A stretch of DNA of 64,000 bases from Marisa cornuarietis (taxonomy: Eukaryota; Mollusca; Gastropoda; Architaenioglossa; Ampullariidae). Below, piece after piece: positions 37,219-48,191 of this stretch (its first letter is position 1; each line of letters opens with the position of its first letter). The notes beneath the pieces were generated by a model, which was not told where the DNA came from, did no database searches, and saw only the letters and a program-made list of their open reading frames with translations. The stretch is from the NCBI GenBank assembly GCA_004794655.1, contig SMMW01000588.1, positions 372,001 through 436,000 on the forward strand, in the 5' to 3' direction. Both the position numbers and the translations under genes were made by a program.

Positions 37219-37779
37219 TATTTATAGATACTGGGTCTCACTACGATTAATGAATAATGCTTTTAATTTTTAAGATACGACTTCCCTCATCTAAACCAGC
37301 ACAGGGCTACCTCTCCTTTTCTAAAATATAGCTTTTGTAAAATCCAGAACTCACTGCTTATGATTTCAGACCATCTTGATGCATGCGGAAAATATATATA
37401 ATCAATTCAATTGTGGAAATAAGTAAATAATTGAAAGACAATCACATGATATATTGATGTCAAATGCTCTTAAGGAGCGGAAGCGCTCTTTAGTCACAAA
37501 GTGCAAAATAAGTATTTTGGGGGCCACTTATTATGTGTTTCAGATTTTTTTTTACATTTCTATTTTGTATAGTTAGATAAGTGTAGATTACATCATTTTA
37601 AATTACTATTTTTATTAGCACATCTGCACAAACAGATTCTACCAGTAATATGTGCACTTTCCCCTACAATTTAATAGGTATATCCGATGGTAACTCCCAC
37701 AGCGGTAAACCACTTCGGTAGAGATCGTTGTTTAGACTCGGAAATAAACTAATAATAAAAGTATCATTCCACTGGGGAA
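37219..37779. promoter_or_regulatory. Bidirectional promoter region BBS10/DOHH (inferred)
   Basis: 561 bp separate the two divergent start codons. No TATA box stands near either start. A short GC-richer patch near 37685-37735 (cacagcggtaaaccac, ggtagagatcgttg) precedes DOHH. Shared regulation is inferred from the arrangement alone. Confidence 0.45.
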
Positions 37780-39459
37780 ATGTCTGCTTTAGCTACGGGT
37801 GAGAATGTACAAAACGTTGGCAACATTTTGAAAGACAGGAATAATCCTTTAAAAGACCGCTTTCGAGCTTTGTTTACTTTAAGAAATCTAGGAGGACACG
37901 AGGCTGTTGATGCCATCGCATCATGCTTTGATGATCCATCTGCGTTACTGAAACACGAATTGGCATATTGTCTGGGACAAATGCAAGACCAATACGCCAT
38001 TCCAGTACTCACATCCGTTCTGGAAGATACTTCACAAGAGCCAATGGTTCGTCATGAGGCAGGTATGTTGACAAATTTGCCTTTCTGTGACTATGTGTAA
38101 ACTGGCTCTTAGGAACTTGGTGACTGTCACTTGTAATCACGAAATTAAATTAGGCCTACTCTTAGCACGAATTGTGTAACCATATTCCATCACCAGGCTC
38201 CACAATTCGTTGTTTAAACAGTTTTTTTTTAATCGGGCATTGCATTTTTCATTGATTACTGAGAAATGTTAGCACAGCAACGCTACTTCTTACAGGGGAA
38301 GCCCTTGGTGCTATCGGCTCAACGGAAGTAATGGACATCTTGAATAAATATTCATCTGATCCAGTCGTAGAGGTAAATATATTTTAAGTCATGCGTGGCA
38401 GTTAGACCAGAGGAAGAATTAGTTTTGTTTACACCTACACGTTTCCTTAAATAAGATTTGTGTACTATAGTAAAAATGAAAGACATTTCTCTAAAACAAA
38501 TAACATCTCCATTGTATCCAGTCAGTGAAAAACAATGCATGAAAATGGATGAGATACTGCTACACATTTTTTTCAGTATGATCTGTTTTATTTAAATTCC
38601 TTAGGTACCTGACCCAACAACAGAACATGTCTCATCCCAATTTTAAACTGGAATAATGTGCTATAAAATAGCTTATGTGAGTTACATTCTTTATTTTCAG
38701 GTGGCAGAGACTTGTCAAATTGCAGTTGAGCGATTACACTGGCTACAAAGAAAGAAGGAAGAAGAAGAAAAACAGCTGCTGCCTAACCCCTTCAATTCTG
38801 TTGATCCTGCACCACCAGCAGCTCAGGTGGATATAGCTGTGTTGAAGGAAACACTGCTTGATGAATCACAGTCTCTGTTTCACCGTTACCGTGCCATGTT
38901 TACTTTGAGAAACTTGAACACGAGAGAAGCAGTGCTAGCTCTGGCAGAAGGTCAGTTATAGATCATCATTTTTTTTTTGTAAAAAGTGATTGTCTCTTTA
39001 AATTGGTAAATGACAGTCAACCTAGCAGATGAGATTTCTTGTGATTGTTAAGACCAGGTACTGTACTTTTAAAAAACATTTCAGCCATTTTAACAGTTGT
39101 ATATGATCTACATGTTAGCAGCAGTATGTTTAATTTGTTCCCCAGGGTTACAGTGCCAAAGTGCTTTATTCCGCCATGAGATTGCCTACGTCTTGGGTCA
39201 GCTTCAAAATGACGCCTGTGTTGAACAGTTGGCTGTTAACCTGAGAGACAGGCAGGAGAATGCCATGGTGCGTCATGAGTGTGCAGAGGCTCTGGGTTCA
39301 ATAGCAACTGAAGAAGCAACAGCTGTCCTTCAGAATTATTTGAGTGACTCGGAAAGAGTAGTGCGTGAAAGCTGTGTTGTGGCACTGGACATGAGTGAAT
39401 ATGAGAACAGCAGCCAGTTCCAATATGCGGACACTCTGCATAGAGTGATGGCTAATTAA
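37780..39459 (+). CDS. DOHH: Deoxyhypusine hydroxylase, complete, 4 exons
   Basis: DOHH hydroxylates deoxyhypusine on eIF5A, completing the hypusine residue needed for translation. Exons: 37780-38062, 38296-38372, 38701-38950, 39146-39459; 924 nt, 307 residues (human 302), all junctions in phase. It is a HEAT-repeat protein in two halves, and the four His-Glu pairs that bind the di-iron centre are all present: H59/E60 ([12 protein letters not shown]), H92/E93 (VRHEAGEALG), H214/E215 ([11 protein letters not shown]) and H247/E248 ([10 protein letters not shown]). The linker between halves carries the KKEEEEKQ and NSVDPAPPA stretch. The C-terminus keeps [13 protein letters not shown] and FQYAD. 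A poly(A) signal AATAAA lies at 39630-39635. Confidence 0.97.
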
Positions 39460-40168
39460 ACTTTTTGGTCCTTGTTTACTGAATGAATAATTATAGCATT
39501 GCAAAGAGCCAGTTATATCCATTCTGTGAGGTATTCATGACAGCATTACAATACCAAAATCATACTGAATCATATAAATCAATTTAAAATGTTCCTGCTT
39601 TTGTATGGGAATAAGTGATAATACTGAAAAATAAACCCAACTTGGTTCCTTTTCAAAATCATATAATGATGACCAAAACTGACATTTAACGTTTTTTTTC
39701 GTTACATGCAAATGTCCAAATTCAGTGGAGTGAAATTACCAATATTTTATTAACATTTTTGCCAGATACTGTACTTAGAATAAAAGTGGTCTTCTTTCCT
39801 GCATTTTGGCTTTTCTGAACATTTTGTGTACAAGATTCAAACCATGAAGTTAACAGTATTGTTTTTACAATTAGTAAAAGTAATCCAAACTGAGATGCCA
39901 GGCAATAAAACATGCAATGGCTTTATTTCTAATGAGATAAATGTTGTTACAAAAAATATTTACAGCAATGTAAATGTGCAGTGGAAAACAATGTTTCTCT
40001 AGGTCTTTCTGGAAATGCCACCCTGCACTTTGGTGCACAAGTATACTGTCTACTGACCATTTGTAATTGTAAGGTGCTATTTGGGTGAGTGGTGTATGGA
40101 TGCCTGCAATTTATGAATAGTACCTTACGTAACCAATTCTGGATTGTTGCTTAGTATATCAGCTGAGG
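39460..40168 (+). other. DOHH 3' UTR and downstream spacer
   Basis: AT-rich, no open frame of note. It holds the AATAAA at 39630-39635. The spacer ends in TGAGG (40164-40168), which is repeated immediately after the transposon that follows. Confidence 0.5.
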
Positions 40169-42910
40169 CAGGGTTCGCAGGGTCCTTACCTATCCTTACA
40201 AGTCCTTACGTAGAGATTTTTGGCCGCAAGGCCTTATAGCCTAAGTCCTTATATTTGGCATGCGGTCCTTACAAATCCTCAAACACGTCCTTACATTTTT
40301 TCTCTGACCCTTACAAGTCCTTACATCGATAAAATATTACCACAAATTTATTTTTCATGCCTCTTACAAATCCATAAATTCATTTTTGGAGTCGACATCG
40401 CGCAAAATGCAGACAATTCTTCGCCTCGCCGCCATTTTATTTACATGGCTGCCAACTCTCGTTCGTGCCGAGACCAACGCTGAGCTTCTTGCGAAGTTCT
40501 CCGCTGTTAGTCTCGGCGAGCTTATTAAACAATGAATGTGAATAAACCGGAAGCTTTGTCGTCCAAAGCCTCGTTCTATGACTTCACTGAAAAAAATCGT
40601 CTGCAAGCAGTCCAGTAATACAAGTTCGTGGTGTCCAGTAATACAAGTTCGTGGTGTCACCGACTTATCGGTAAGCGGGAGTTTAGTCTTGACTATCAAA
40701 ACGATGCCAGGCAAGTGTTCTTTTCAGGAGCACTGGCTGAAGAAAAAAAAAAGGCTGTTTGTTAAAGGACTTAAAAGATAAACATTGTGCACGATGTGCT
40801 GCGTGTGAAGTATCTGAATCTTTCGTGAAGGGGAGCAAGCATTTTGAGGAAGCACATGATAACTGATCGACGCAAAAAGTGTGTTGATTTCTTGAAGATA
40901 CACGCATTTGTGTTACCGATTGCTTTCCCAATCAGGATCCGTCCCAGCCCCTTCAAAATCCGACAGCACCGACCATCTCTACAAGAGTGTCCAGTAAGTT
41001 GAAAATTATTTCTCTTTAGCGATTCATTTAGTTAACTGTGTGGGTACTTAAGAGAAAGGCAAAACAGAAACAAAAATGTATCCATGACTGTGCAGCCGTT
41101 TTTGCTTGTCTATGACTCAGTACTAAGTTAAAAGTTTTTCGGAAGTTAAATATTTTACTTTTTAAAAAAAGGTTACAAACTTCAAAAATCACATCTTTGC
41201 TACGAAATAACATAAGCACAAATGAGAAATTTTATTTTGAAGTGTTTTAAACCTTAAACTTTAAGGCTTAAAACTTGTTAAATTAAAACATGCATAAAAT
41301 TTTACGTTTGTATTTTGACATGATTGTCCGCACTTTTAGCTCATCATTTATTTTATTGTAAAGCCGATAGTTTAAAGATCAGTAAAAGCAAAGAATTATA
41401 TATTTAGAAAGTCTAGATTATATTTTTCACGCACTATAAATAGAGTGTTTGCAATCACCAATCTACCGCTTTTCAGCTTTACTGCAGAAAATTGATCTGA
41501 TGACTGAAAATTTACTTTTGCCATCTGATCAGGAAAGATTAAGGCATTGATTCATTTATATCATAATAAAGAACCATTACTCATACGTCGTTATTTTTGT
41601 AAAACAAAACTCTGTTTGCTTATTATTCTATTTTATCAGCACATATTATTTTGTTCGATTTTAACATCAAAGCTAAATGAGTTCACTCAGCATATCTTTC
41701 AGTCATGCTGCTATCTTTACTCTTAGTTTATTATTACTATCATGTCATTATTGCTTTTTTAAACTGCCTTTTATTCAGACAGAATGTGATCTTTTCAGCC
41801 ACATAATTCAAAGCTTAATGAATTCTTTGAATAGGTTATGTGATGAGCAGCACAAGGCTTAAAGCAGAGATCCTGTGGACTCTGAAGATGGTTGAATCCA
41901 CTACAGCTTCAAATCTGCAGAAAAGTCAGCTGATCTATTCCACCTCATGTTTTCTGATAGCCCGATAGCATCAGAGTTTAAACATGGTGAAACATTGCTC
42001 CTCACTCTTCTAAACTGCTTCAGGACAGTGTTGGAGGTTTGGAAAATGTTGACAACTGCAAACCACTGATGATATCAGCTGCTAGAGCCTATGGCAGCTA
42101 TGAAGTTACCTCTCTGAGCAGAAGCAGCAGAAGGAAACAGAAGACAAGCAGATGCACACAAAGAGACTAGGAGATGAGCTAGCAATACTCTGAGACTGAA
42201 GACCACCTGCTGGAACTGGCTGACAGATGCAGTTCCAGGCTCAAGAGCAAAAATGTTTTTCACTCATTGAAAGATCCAATAATCTGCATTTGTTTGCTAA
42301 AGAGAAGGGCATTACAAAGATTCAGTCAGACATTGCTAGATTAGAAAAAGAAATTATCAGGTGTTAAATTGTGACATTTGGGTGTTACTAATGCTCATTG
42401 CTGTGCCTCATTCAGCTTGCACAACTCTGTAAAGGTATGCTGTGAAGACATGGAATATTATTAATAAATGAACTTTTGTGCCTGGCAGTTTGTAGTCATT
42501 CTGTCTTTGGTTAAGCATTAGGAGCACACTCTTTTCATTCCTCTTCTGATCCTCCAGGTCTTTGCATTGCTTGTAGTCATCTTAATTTTAAAAACAATTT
42601 GGACCACACATCTGGACTACACTAGTTGCCCCTCCATATTCACAAGAAACCCATTCTTCTTTCAAAAGGTCTTTGGAAACTTACCTCTTTCTTGAAGCAG
42701 AGTCTTAATCTTCTAGTACTGTGCATAGGTCTCTCTCTCTTTTTTTCTTTGTGTGTGTGTGTGTGAGAGAGAGATGAACTGACTTTTGTATTACAATAAT
42801 GGATGCCTTTCAGCTTTTGTAATTATTATTACTTACATTTCTAGGAAACTTGGAACATTAACAGTGTATGTCATCAGTGCATTAAAGTGACTTTTGAAGT
42901 TATCTAAATA

Positions 42911-43485
42911 TGCCAGATAGGCATCAAATTAACTCTATGATTATTACTAGAATAGGAATATTTCAGAACATAGAGAAGATCAATGATTCATTCTTAAATA
43001 ACACCTCTTTCCGACCGTATATGAGAAAAACTTAACTCTCTTGGTTTGAAAGGCCACGATCGTGGCTTTGCCGGGTAGCACGTCAGGCCGATTTTCATTA
43101 CTTTTTATTGCAAACTTCAACTTTTCTCTTTTCCAGAAATGTATAGGTTTCCTGGTCTAATGTTTATCTCAGAGCAGCAATAATAAAAAAACAAACTTCA
43201 TCACTGTAGTCTTCGCAGTCTTCAGTTATAAGCCAGTCATTGTCATGTTCATTTTTATCTTGAACCAAGAGGGTTAAGCATTGGTGACCGTCACTTAGGT
43301 CCTTACAAATGCATGAACAATGCCAGATAGGCATCAAATTAACTCTATGATTATTACTAGAATAGGAATATTTCAGAACATAGAGAAGATCAATGATTCA
43401 TTCTTAAATAACACCTCTTTCCGACCATATATGAGAAAAACTTAAGCATTGGTGACCGTCACTTAGGTCCTTACAAATGCATGAA
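42911..43485. repeat. 165-bp tandem duplication inside the hAT-like relic
   Basis: Copy 1 spans 42911-43317 and is interrupted by the MITE at 43036-43273 plus its duplicated TTAA. Copy 2 spans 43321-43485, uninterrupted. With the insertion removed both are 165 bp and I see one difference (G at 43017 versus A in copy 2). A CAA spacer separates them. Near identity points to a recent duplication. Confidence 0.9.
43036..43273. mobile_element. 238-bp piggyBac-type MITE with TTAA target duplication
   Basis: Ends are CTCTCTTGGTTTGAA and, reverse-complemented, CCCTCTTGGTTCAAG (11 of the first 12 positions equal). TTAA stands on both sides (43032-43035 and 43274-43277). The unfilled site, CTTAAGCATT, is preserved in the second copy of the surrounding duplication at 43441-43450. 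A perfect 14-bp palindrome GCCACGATCGTGGC lies just inside the left end. No coding capacity, so it must have moved with a transposase from elsewhere. Confidence 0.88.
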
Positions 43486-43796
43486 AGGTCCTTACAAGGT
43501 CCTTACTTGGCTCCTTCCTGATCCCTGGGAACCCTGTGAGGGTATATGAGGGCAGAAGAATTGGGCTTGTGAAAGTTTGCAACCTGCTTTTGTATTCCTA
43601 CTCTAGGAAACACTAACAAAAGGTATCCATAAGACCAGGGTATTCCAGAATGCAGGTCCTGTTGTATGGAACCCTATGCCATCTGCAGCAGTCTTCTGCA
43701 AGAAGCTGAAAACAGCCTTTGACACACTCCTAATTTCACCCTTTTATTTTGTGTATTTTGTGCACATTTCTCCATACCATGAACAGTAAGTACCTA

Positions 43797-44540
43797 CGAG
43801 GGTCGTTCAAAAAGTCCGAGCCTCACCCAGAAAGAAGAGCCATAGCTGAACATTTTTGTTGTGGTAACACTACCACCATTTCTTATAAAACTAGAAAAAA
43901 AACTGATACAGATCAGATTTCTGTTTTGGGTGCGGGTGAGGCCCATACAAAGGTGAAGGGTAGTGCCACAAACCTAAAAATCAACAAAACAGAGGCCCAA
44001 GGATCTGCGAAAGAAAGGTATGACACCCAATGAAATCCATAAGGACATGATACAGTCACTTGCTGAGGACTCCCCTTCCTATGCAACTGTGAAGAAGTGG
44101 GCTGCTGAATTCAAGTGAATTCACAGATGACCCTCAGTCAGGTCGTCCAAAAACTTCAACCACTGATGATCAAGTTGATGCCATTCGTGGTGTGGTTTTG
44201 GATGACAGATGTCTTACTGTTCAGCAGATATCTAAGTCCACAGGCATTAGTTCTGGTTCAGTCCACACTGTTTTAACTGAGATCTTGAACAAGCTGTCTG
44301 CATGATGGGTCCCAGGACACTTCTGATGCTTCCAGGCTGACCCTGAAAATTTTGGAAACAGTGATGAGGTCATATGTGCTGTGGAGAAGTTTTTGATGGA
44401 CCAGGATGCCACTTTCTTCAGGGATAGGGCTGAAATGCTTGAGCATTGTTTGATCAAACGCATTTATGTCAAGGGGGACTATATAGAAAAAATGAAAAAC
44501 TGTCTTGTTTCTGCAACTCCTGGGTTTTTAATGACCCTCA
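43797..44540 (+). mobile_element. Internally deleted mariner element
   Basis: Left end CGAGGGTCGTTCAAAAAGTC and right end (gtttttaatgaccctca) are imperfect inverted repeats, each next to a TA dinucleotide (43795-43796 and 44541-44542). Broken frames give MTPNEIHKDMIQSLAEDSPS and TVKKWAAEFK from the N-terminal DNA-binding part, and QDATFFRDRAEML..GDYIEK from the C-terminus of a mariner transposase. The catalytic centre is lost through the internal deletion. About 744 bp of an expected 1.3 kb remain. Confidence 0.85.
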
Positions 44541-44542
44541 TA

Positions 44543-46117
44543 TATGATGGAAATCTGCATGTTACAAGAGATCATCATTATCATCACCATAATCTTGTTT
44601 TTGAAAAGAGTGTCACCAATTTTTGTATGCATTGCCAGTATTCTTGCTAATTGTGTATATCATCATTGATATCATCAGTGTCTTGCTACCAGCCTGTATC
44701 ACTGCTTGATATCTTCATAATGCTCACGCTAGACGAAAGCACTTCCTAATTCATATACTACAAGTAACATAAGAGATATAACAGGAGTAAATTAAAAAAA
44801 GTTTGCTCCTGTATGCTCATTAACAAGTTCTCGAAGTATGCATGTACACATGCGGACATCAACAAGCCTACTAATTCCTCAGATTAAATGCAAATGATTC
44901 AGTTTATTACAATACAGCATAAACATATGCATGCATACACATCCTAGCTGTCTGCTTACATAGTATCAACTTGTGATTTCACCATCATCTGTCCAATTCA
45001 GGCAACATAAAATGGATAATGATCCATAACTAGTGGTTACTTTGGGAGAAGTCTGCCACCAAATGCAGCAATAGGCAAGGTTAACATGATATCGATAACA
45101 AGACAATGAGCTATGACTGTACAATGCATAAATTTGAACATATCAAAGAAATATGGTCTTGGTACATCCTTCACATTAGAAGCACCATACATCACAGGTC
45201 AAAAACTGTTTTAAACGAGTTCCCAGATGAGGAGTGGAGATGTCTAGCATTGGAAATAAGGGAAGAGAAGTTCATAAAAATAGTCTAGGCAGGAGCCAGC
45301 GATGAAATTAAAACATAGCACTGACAGTTTGTACTGAATGCGAGAAGTTACAAGGGTAATTGACAATGACATGTGGGAGCAATGGTTTATAAACTGCTTG
45401 TTATTTTAAACTAATCACAATTTACCATTTCCTAGTGTGTATATATATATCCACACATACACACACATGATTTACACTGAAAATCTAGCGAACAAGAAAA
45501 TTCTGAAGTATTCAATCAACTTTATAATTTTCCAACAAATTATCAAATCTTTATCCTTATTCAACTCCATGACTTTAATAAACACTAATATTTAAATATG
45601 ATTTTGTAACTAGAATGTTTTACAAGGAAAAAAATCAAGAGTTACATTATCAAATAGACTCAAAATTATGTCACCAAAGCTGAAAGATAAAACATCAGTT
45701 ATGTGTTCTTTTTCTATGGCATGTACACAAGGAATTTAGTGTTACTAGTTTGAAACATGCTTAGAAAAAAAATTTCTACAACTGCAAACAACTTTTTGTG
45801 GAATTTGACTATGTTGATTAATAAGAACAGCCTATTTTGTGTAGTTGCGGCCCTATGCTCCACTGGGGACGAAAAGGAATAATAATAATAAAAAGAGGTC
45901 AAATTTTAGAGCTAAAAAAAAAGCCCATTAAAATAGGTCATTCTCAGAGAGCCATACACTATTAAAATGTAGTTTTATGAAGTTCTTATATCAGCTGCTC
46001 TTATATAAGCACATTTCACTGTTCCATATAGACACACACGTACATAATCACCAGCTAAATACTTGAAAAATGTACAGCTCCGCAGTCAATCACATTTTTG
46101 TGATTTATAAGCACTGG
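44543..46117. other. Spacer downstream of GPATCH3
   Basis: AT-rich sequence, no gene recognised. It contains the short LINE fragment at 45255-45347, a TATA/ACAC microsatellite near 45440-45470, and presumably the GPATCH3 3' UTR near its upper end. Confidence 0.45.
45255..45347 (-). mobile_element. Short fragment of the same LINE family as at 12.4 kb
   Basis: The stretch gaaattaaaacatagcactg followed by acagtttgtactgaatgcga is nearly identical to 12395-12444 inside the DPYD-intron LINE, and flanking bases align more loosely. Same orientation as that LINE. About 90 bp survive. Confidence 0.7.
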
Positions 46118-47773
46118 TCAGTTGATCCTACCCCTGTGTTTAGCATAATTTAAATCATTCCGACGCAGAAGTGTCTCAGGCGAATCAGTCTGAGAAGGAC
46201 TGTCATACACAGTGGATATCAGCACTTTTCTTTCATCTCTCCTCACTTTTTGTGCATACCTCACCAGTTTCTCACCATGGTAACCAAGCCCTTTCTTGTT
46301 GTGTGGATTTTGACCCTCATTCTCCAAAGCATCTGCCATACCTTGCACTGATGATCCAAGCCCAGAGCCATCTTTCCAGCCCTGTTTTTCCATGATTTTC
46401 CTACCAAACCCTTTGGTGTGTTGTTCAAATTTTCCTATACCTATTGTGAACCTGTCTGTCTCTTCTGCACCCCTACGTCTCCTCTGTTCTCTACGAATGT
46501 CAACAAAATCTCTAATATCTTTGTCACCAGCACCTTTTTCATAGTAAATACTCATATCTACATCCAAATCATCTGCTGTTTGTTCATCAAAGTCTCCTTC
46601 CTTTTCTTCCCAGTATTGTGCATCTGTGTAAAAGACAAGGCCACTCCCTCCTTTCTCCCAGACAATCTCCATTTCTTCCTCATATAATCGCTCCTTGTTC
46701 CTTTCCTGATTAGTAACATCATCATACATAGCTTCATGTCGCTCCCATTCCTCACATGTGTCATTGTCATCCTCAGAGTCAGATCTACCTTTCTCAGAGT
46801 CAATCATTTTCTCCTCAATTTTCTCCCCCATTAGCCTTTTAGTTGCCTTTCTCTCCAGTTTCTTTTGTTGTCTCAGTTTTTTGTATGCTGGTTCTTCAAC
46901 CCTTTGTGTTTCATTTTCTCCTGCTAGATGAAGATTTGTTTCAGTTGTAGAATCAGTATTCAATTTAATGTCTGTCGCACCGGACGCTTTATGATCTTTT
47001 CTTGGTTCTCCTGACAGGGACTGAGATGCACTGGAACACCTGTCAGTGTTGATAACAATTGCATTCCCATTTGTCTGATAGTCAAAGGGAACGCTCCCAT
47101 ACTTCCCCTTTGTTTTTGATTTGGGAAAATCTAACTGCAGTTTTTTTATGATCGAAGCAGGAAGTCTACATTCACTGATTAGTCTCAAAAAATGTGCAGT
47201 CGGAGTGCCAACATTTCCATTTGGCATTATGGACGGAGGTCGAAGTTCTGGAAGCTTCAACAAATCCTCTGCTCTAAACACTTCCCGGTCAGATGGAATG
47301 TTTTTCCTTTCTCCCCGGGTTATGTATGCAGCTGTTGAACTTTCGGTTCTTGGATTCAAGCTTGGAGACGGCTGGATAGAAATGGAAGAAGTCTTCAATC
47401 TTGAAATTAAGCACCGGCTTTGCAATGAGTCACTATTGTGATCTTGCCAGTGTCTTTGATGATACGTTCTAATAAGTTCTAAAAACCTTGCCTCTTTTAC
47501 TTTTACTATACAACAGTACGTTATTATATCACTGGGTTTGGTGTCTTTCACGTGTTCGGAATCTGAACTGACCCCATCTGATTTTCTTACAGACTGGTGT
47601 TCAGGACGATGTCGGAAGTGAAAGCACTGAAAGCTTTCTGACTCTACAAACTGTGAGAAAAAATTTCTAAGATCGGCTGAATGGTAGCTAGAAGGGATGT
47701 TGTTGATGACCGCAAACAAGTTCTCATTCTCCTCATTTGTCGTAGTTTGTGCCATCATTGGAGAAATAAACAC
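46118..47773 (-). CDS. GPATCH3: G-patch domain-containing protein 3
   Basis: 551-codon uninterrupted frame (human 525). The N-terminal part (residues about 18-58: LFAVINNIPSSYHSADLRNF, then FHFRHRPEH) matches the GPATCH3-specific N-terminal domain. A long charged middle follows (KKLRQQKKLERKATKRLMG, acidic stretches with SDSEDDNDTCEEWERHEAMY). A G-patch lies at about residues 454-500 (GFGRKIMEKQGW, GSGLGSS, NKKGLGY), the glycine-rich module that activates DEAH helicases. Human GPATCH3 is nuclear/cytosolic and has been linked to antiviral signalling control and transcription. ATG at 47773 is the first; M7 is an alternative. It is divergent from the ankyrin gene, 418 bp apart. Confidence 0.93.
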   Translation of the reverse strand: MFISPMMAQTTTNEENENLFAVINNIPSSYHSADLRNFFSQFVESESFQCFHFRHRPEHQSVRKSDGVSSDSEHVKDTKPSDIITYCCIVKVKEARFLELIRTYHQRHWQDHNSDSLQSRCLISRLKTSSISIQPSPSLNPRTESSTAAYITRGERKNIPSDREVFRAEDLLKLPELRPPSIMPNGNVGTPTAHFLRLISECRLPASIIKKLQLDFPKSKTKGKYGSVPFDYQTNGNAIVINTDRCSSASQSLSGEPRKDHKASGATDIKLNTDSTTETNLHLAGENETQRVEEPAYKKLRQQKKLERKATKRLMGEKIEEKMIDSEKGRSDSEDDNDTCEEWERHEAMYDDVTNQERNKERLYEEEMEIVWEKGGSGLVFYTDAQYWEEKEGDFDEQTADDLDVDMSIYYEKGAGDKDIRDFVDIRREQRRRRGAEETDRFTIGIGKFEQHTKGFGRKIMEKQGWKDGSGLGSSVQGMADALENEGQNPHNKKGLGYHGEKLVRYAQKVRRDERKVLISTVYDSPSQTDSPETLLRRNDLNYAKHRGRIN

Positions 47774-48191
47774 TTACGACTAACGACGTACTTCGTGGAA
47801 CAGGGGAAACAACTTTCACATTCCTTCCTAGGGAGCATTCAGTGAAGAAATTACTTTCGTAGCTCTTTCAAAGCAAAATGGAATCAAAAGTTGGATTGAA
47901 ACACCTTTAGTTTCAACTATACTAAGTAAATTGAAATAACATAACTGTAAGTACACGTAGTTTTAGCTATTAAATTTTAATGACTGCTCCCGTGGAAGAA
48001 GTGCGAAGTCGGTTTGTGATGATAAAATTTAAGAGTTGGAATATAATATATATAGTCTTGCCGAGGACACACCCTGATTCTTGTGACAAATACGCAAATA
48101 AAAACATGTGCGTATGTGCAGTAATACTGCTTATTTTGGATACTTATCTTCTGAAGGCTTTGTTATCTATAGCCGGCTTTACGTAGGGGCT
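47774..48191. promoter_or_regulatory. Bidirectional promoter region GPATCH3/ankyrin-SOCS gene (inferred)
   Basis: The two start codons are 418 bp apart and face away from each other. I see no TATA box in a good position for either. The call rests on arrangement only. Confidence 0.4.

Larger units (their letters stand above)
40169..43536 (+). mobile_element. 3.4-kb hAT-like DNA transposon relic
   Basis: Left end CAGGGTTCGCAGGGTCC and reverse-complemented right end CAGGGTTCCCAGGGATC form terminal inverted repeats. A 5-bp direct repeat TGAGG flanks the element (40164-40168, 43537-43541). Both ends are packed with GTCCTTAC motifs in the same orientation (about eight on the left within 160 bp, four on the right). 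Broken frames near 40755-40865 give a BED-like zinc finger (HCARCAAC, then KHFEEAH), preceded in another frame by CSFQEHWLK. Near 41930-42000 a frame gives DLFHLMFSDSPIASEF. Both resemble vertebrate and invertebrate hAT-derived transposases. Stops and shifts throughout show it is inactive. Confidence 0.65.
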
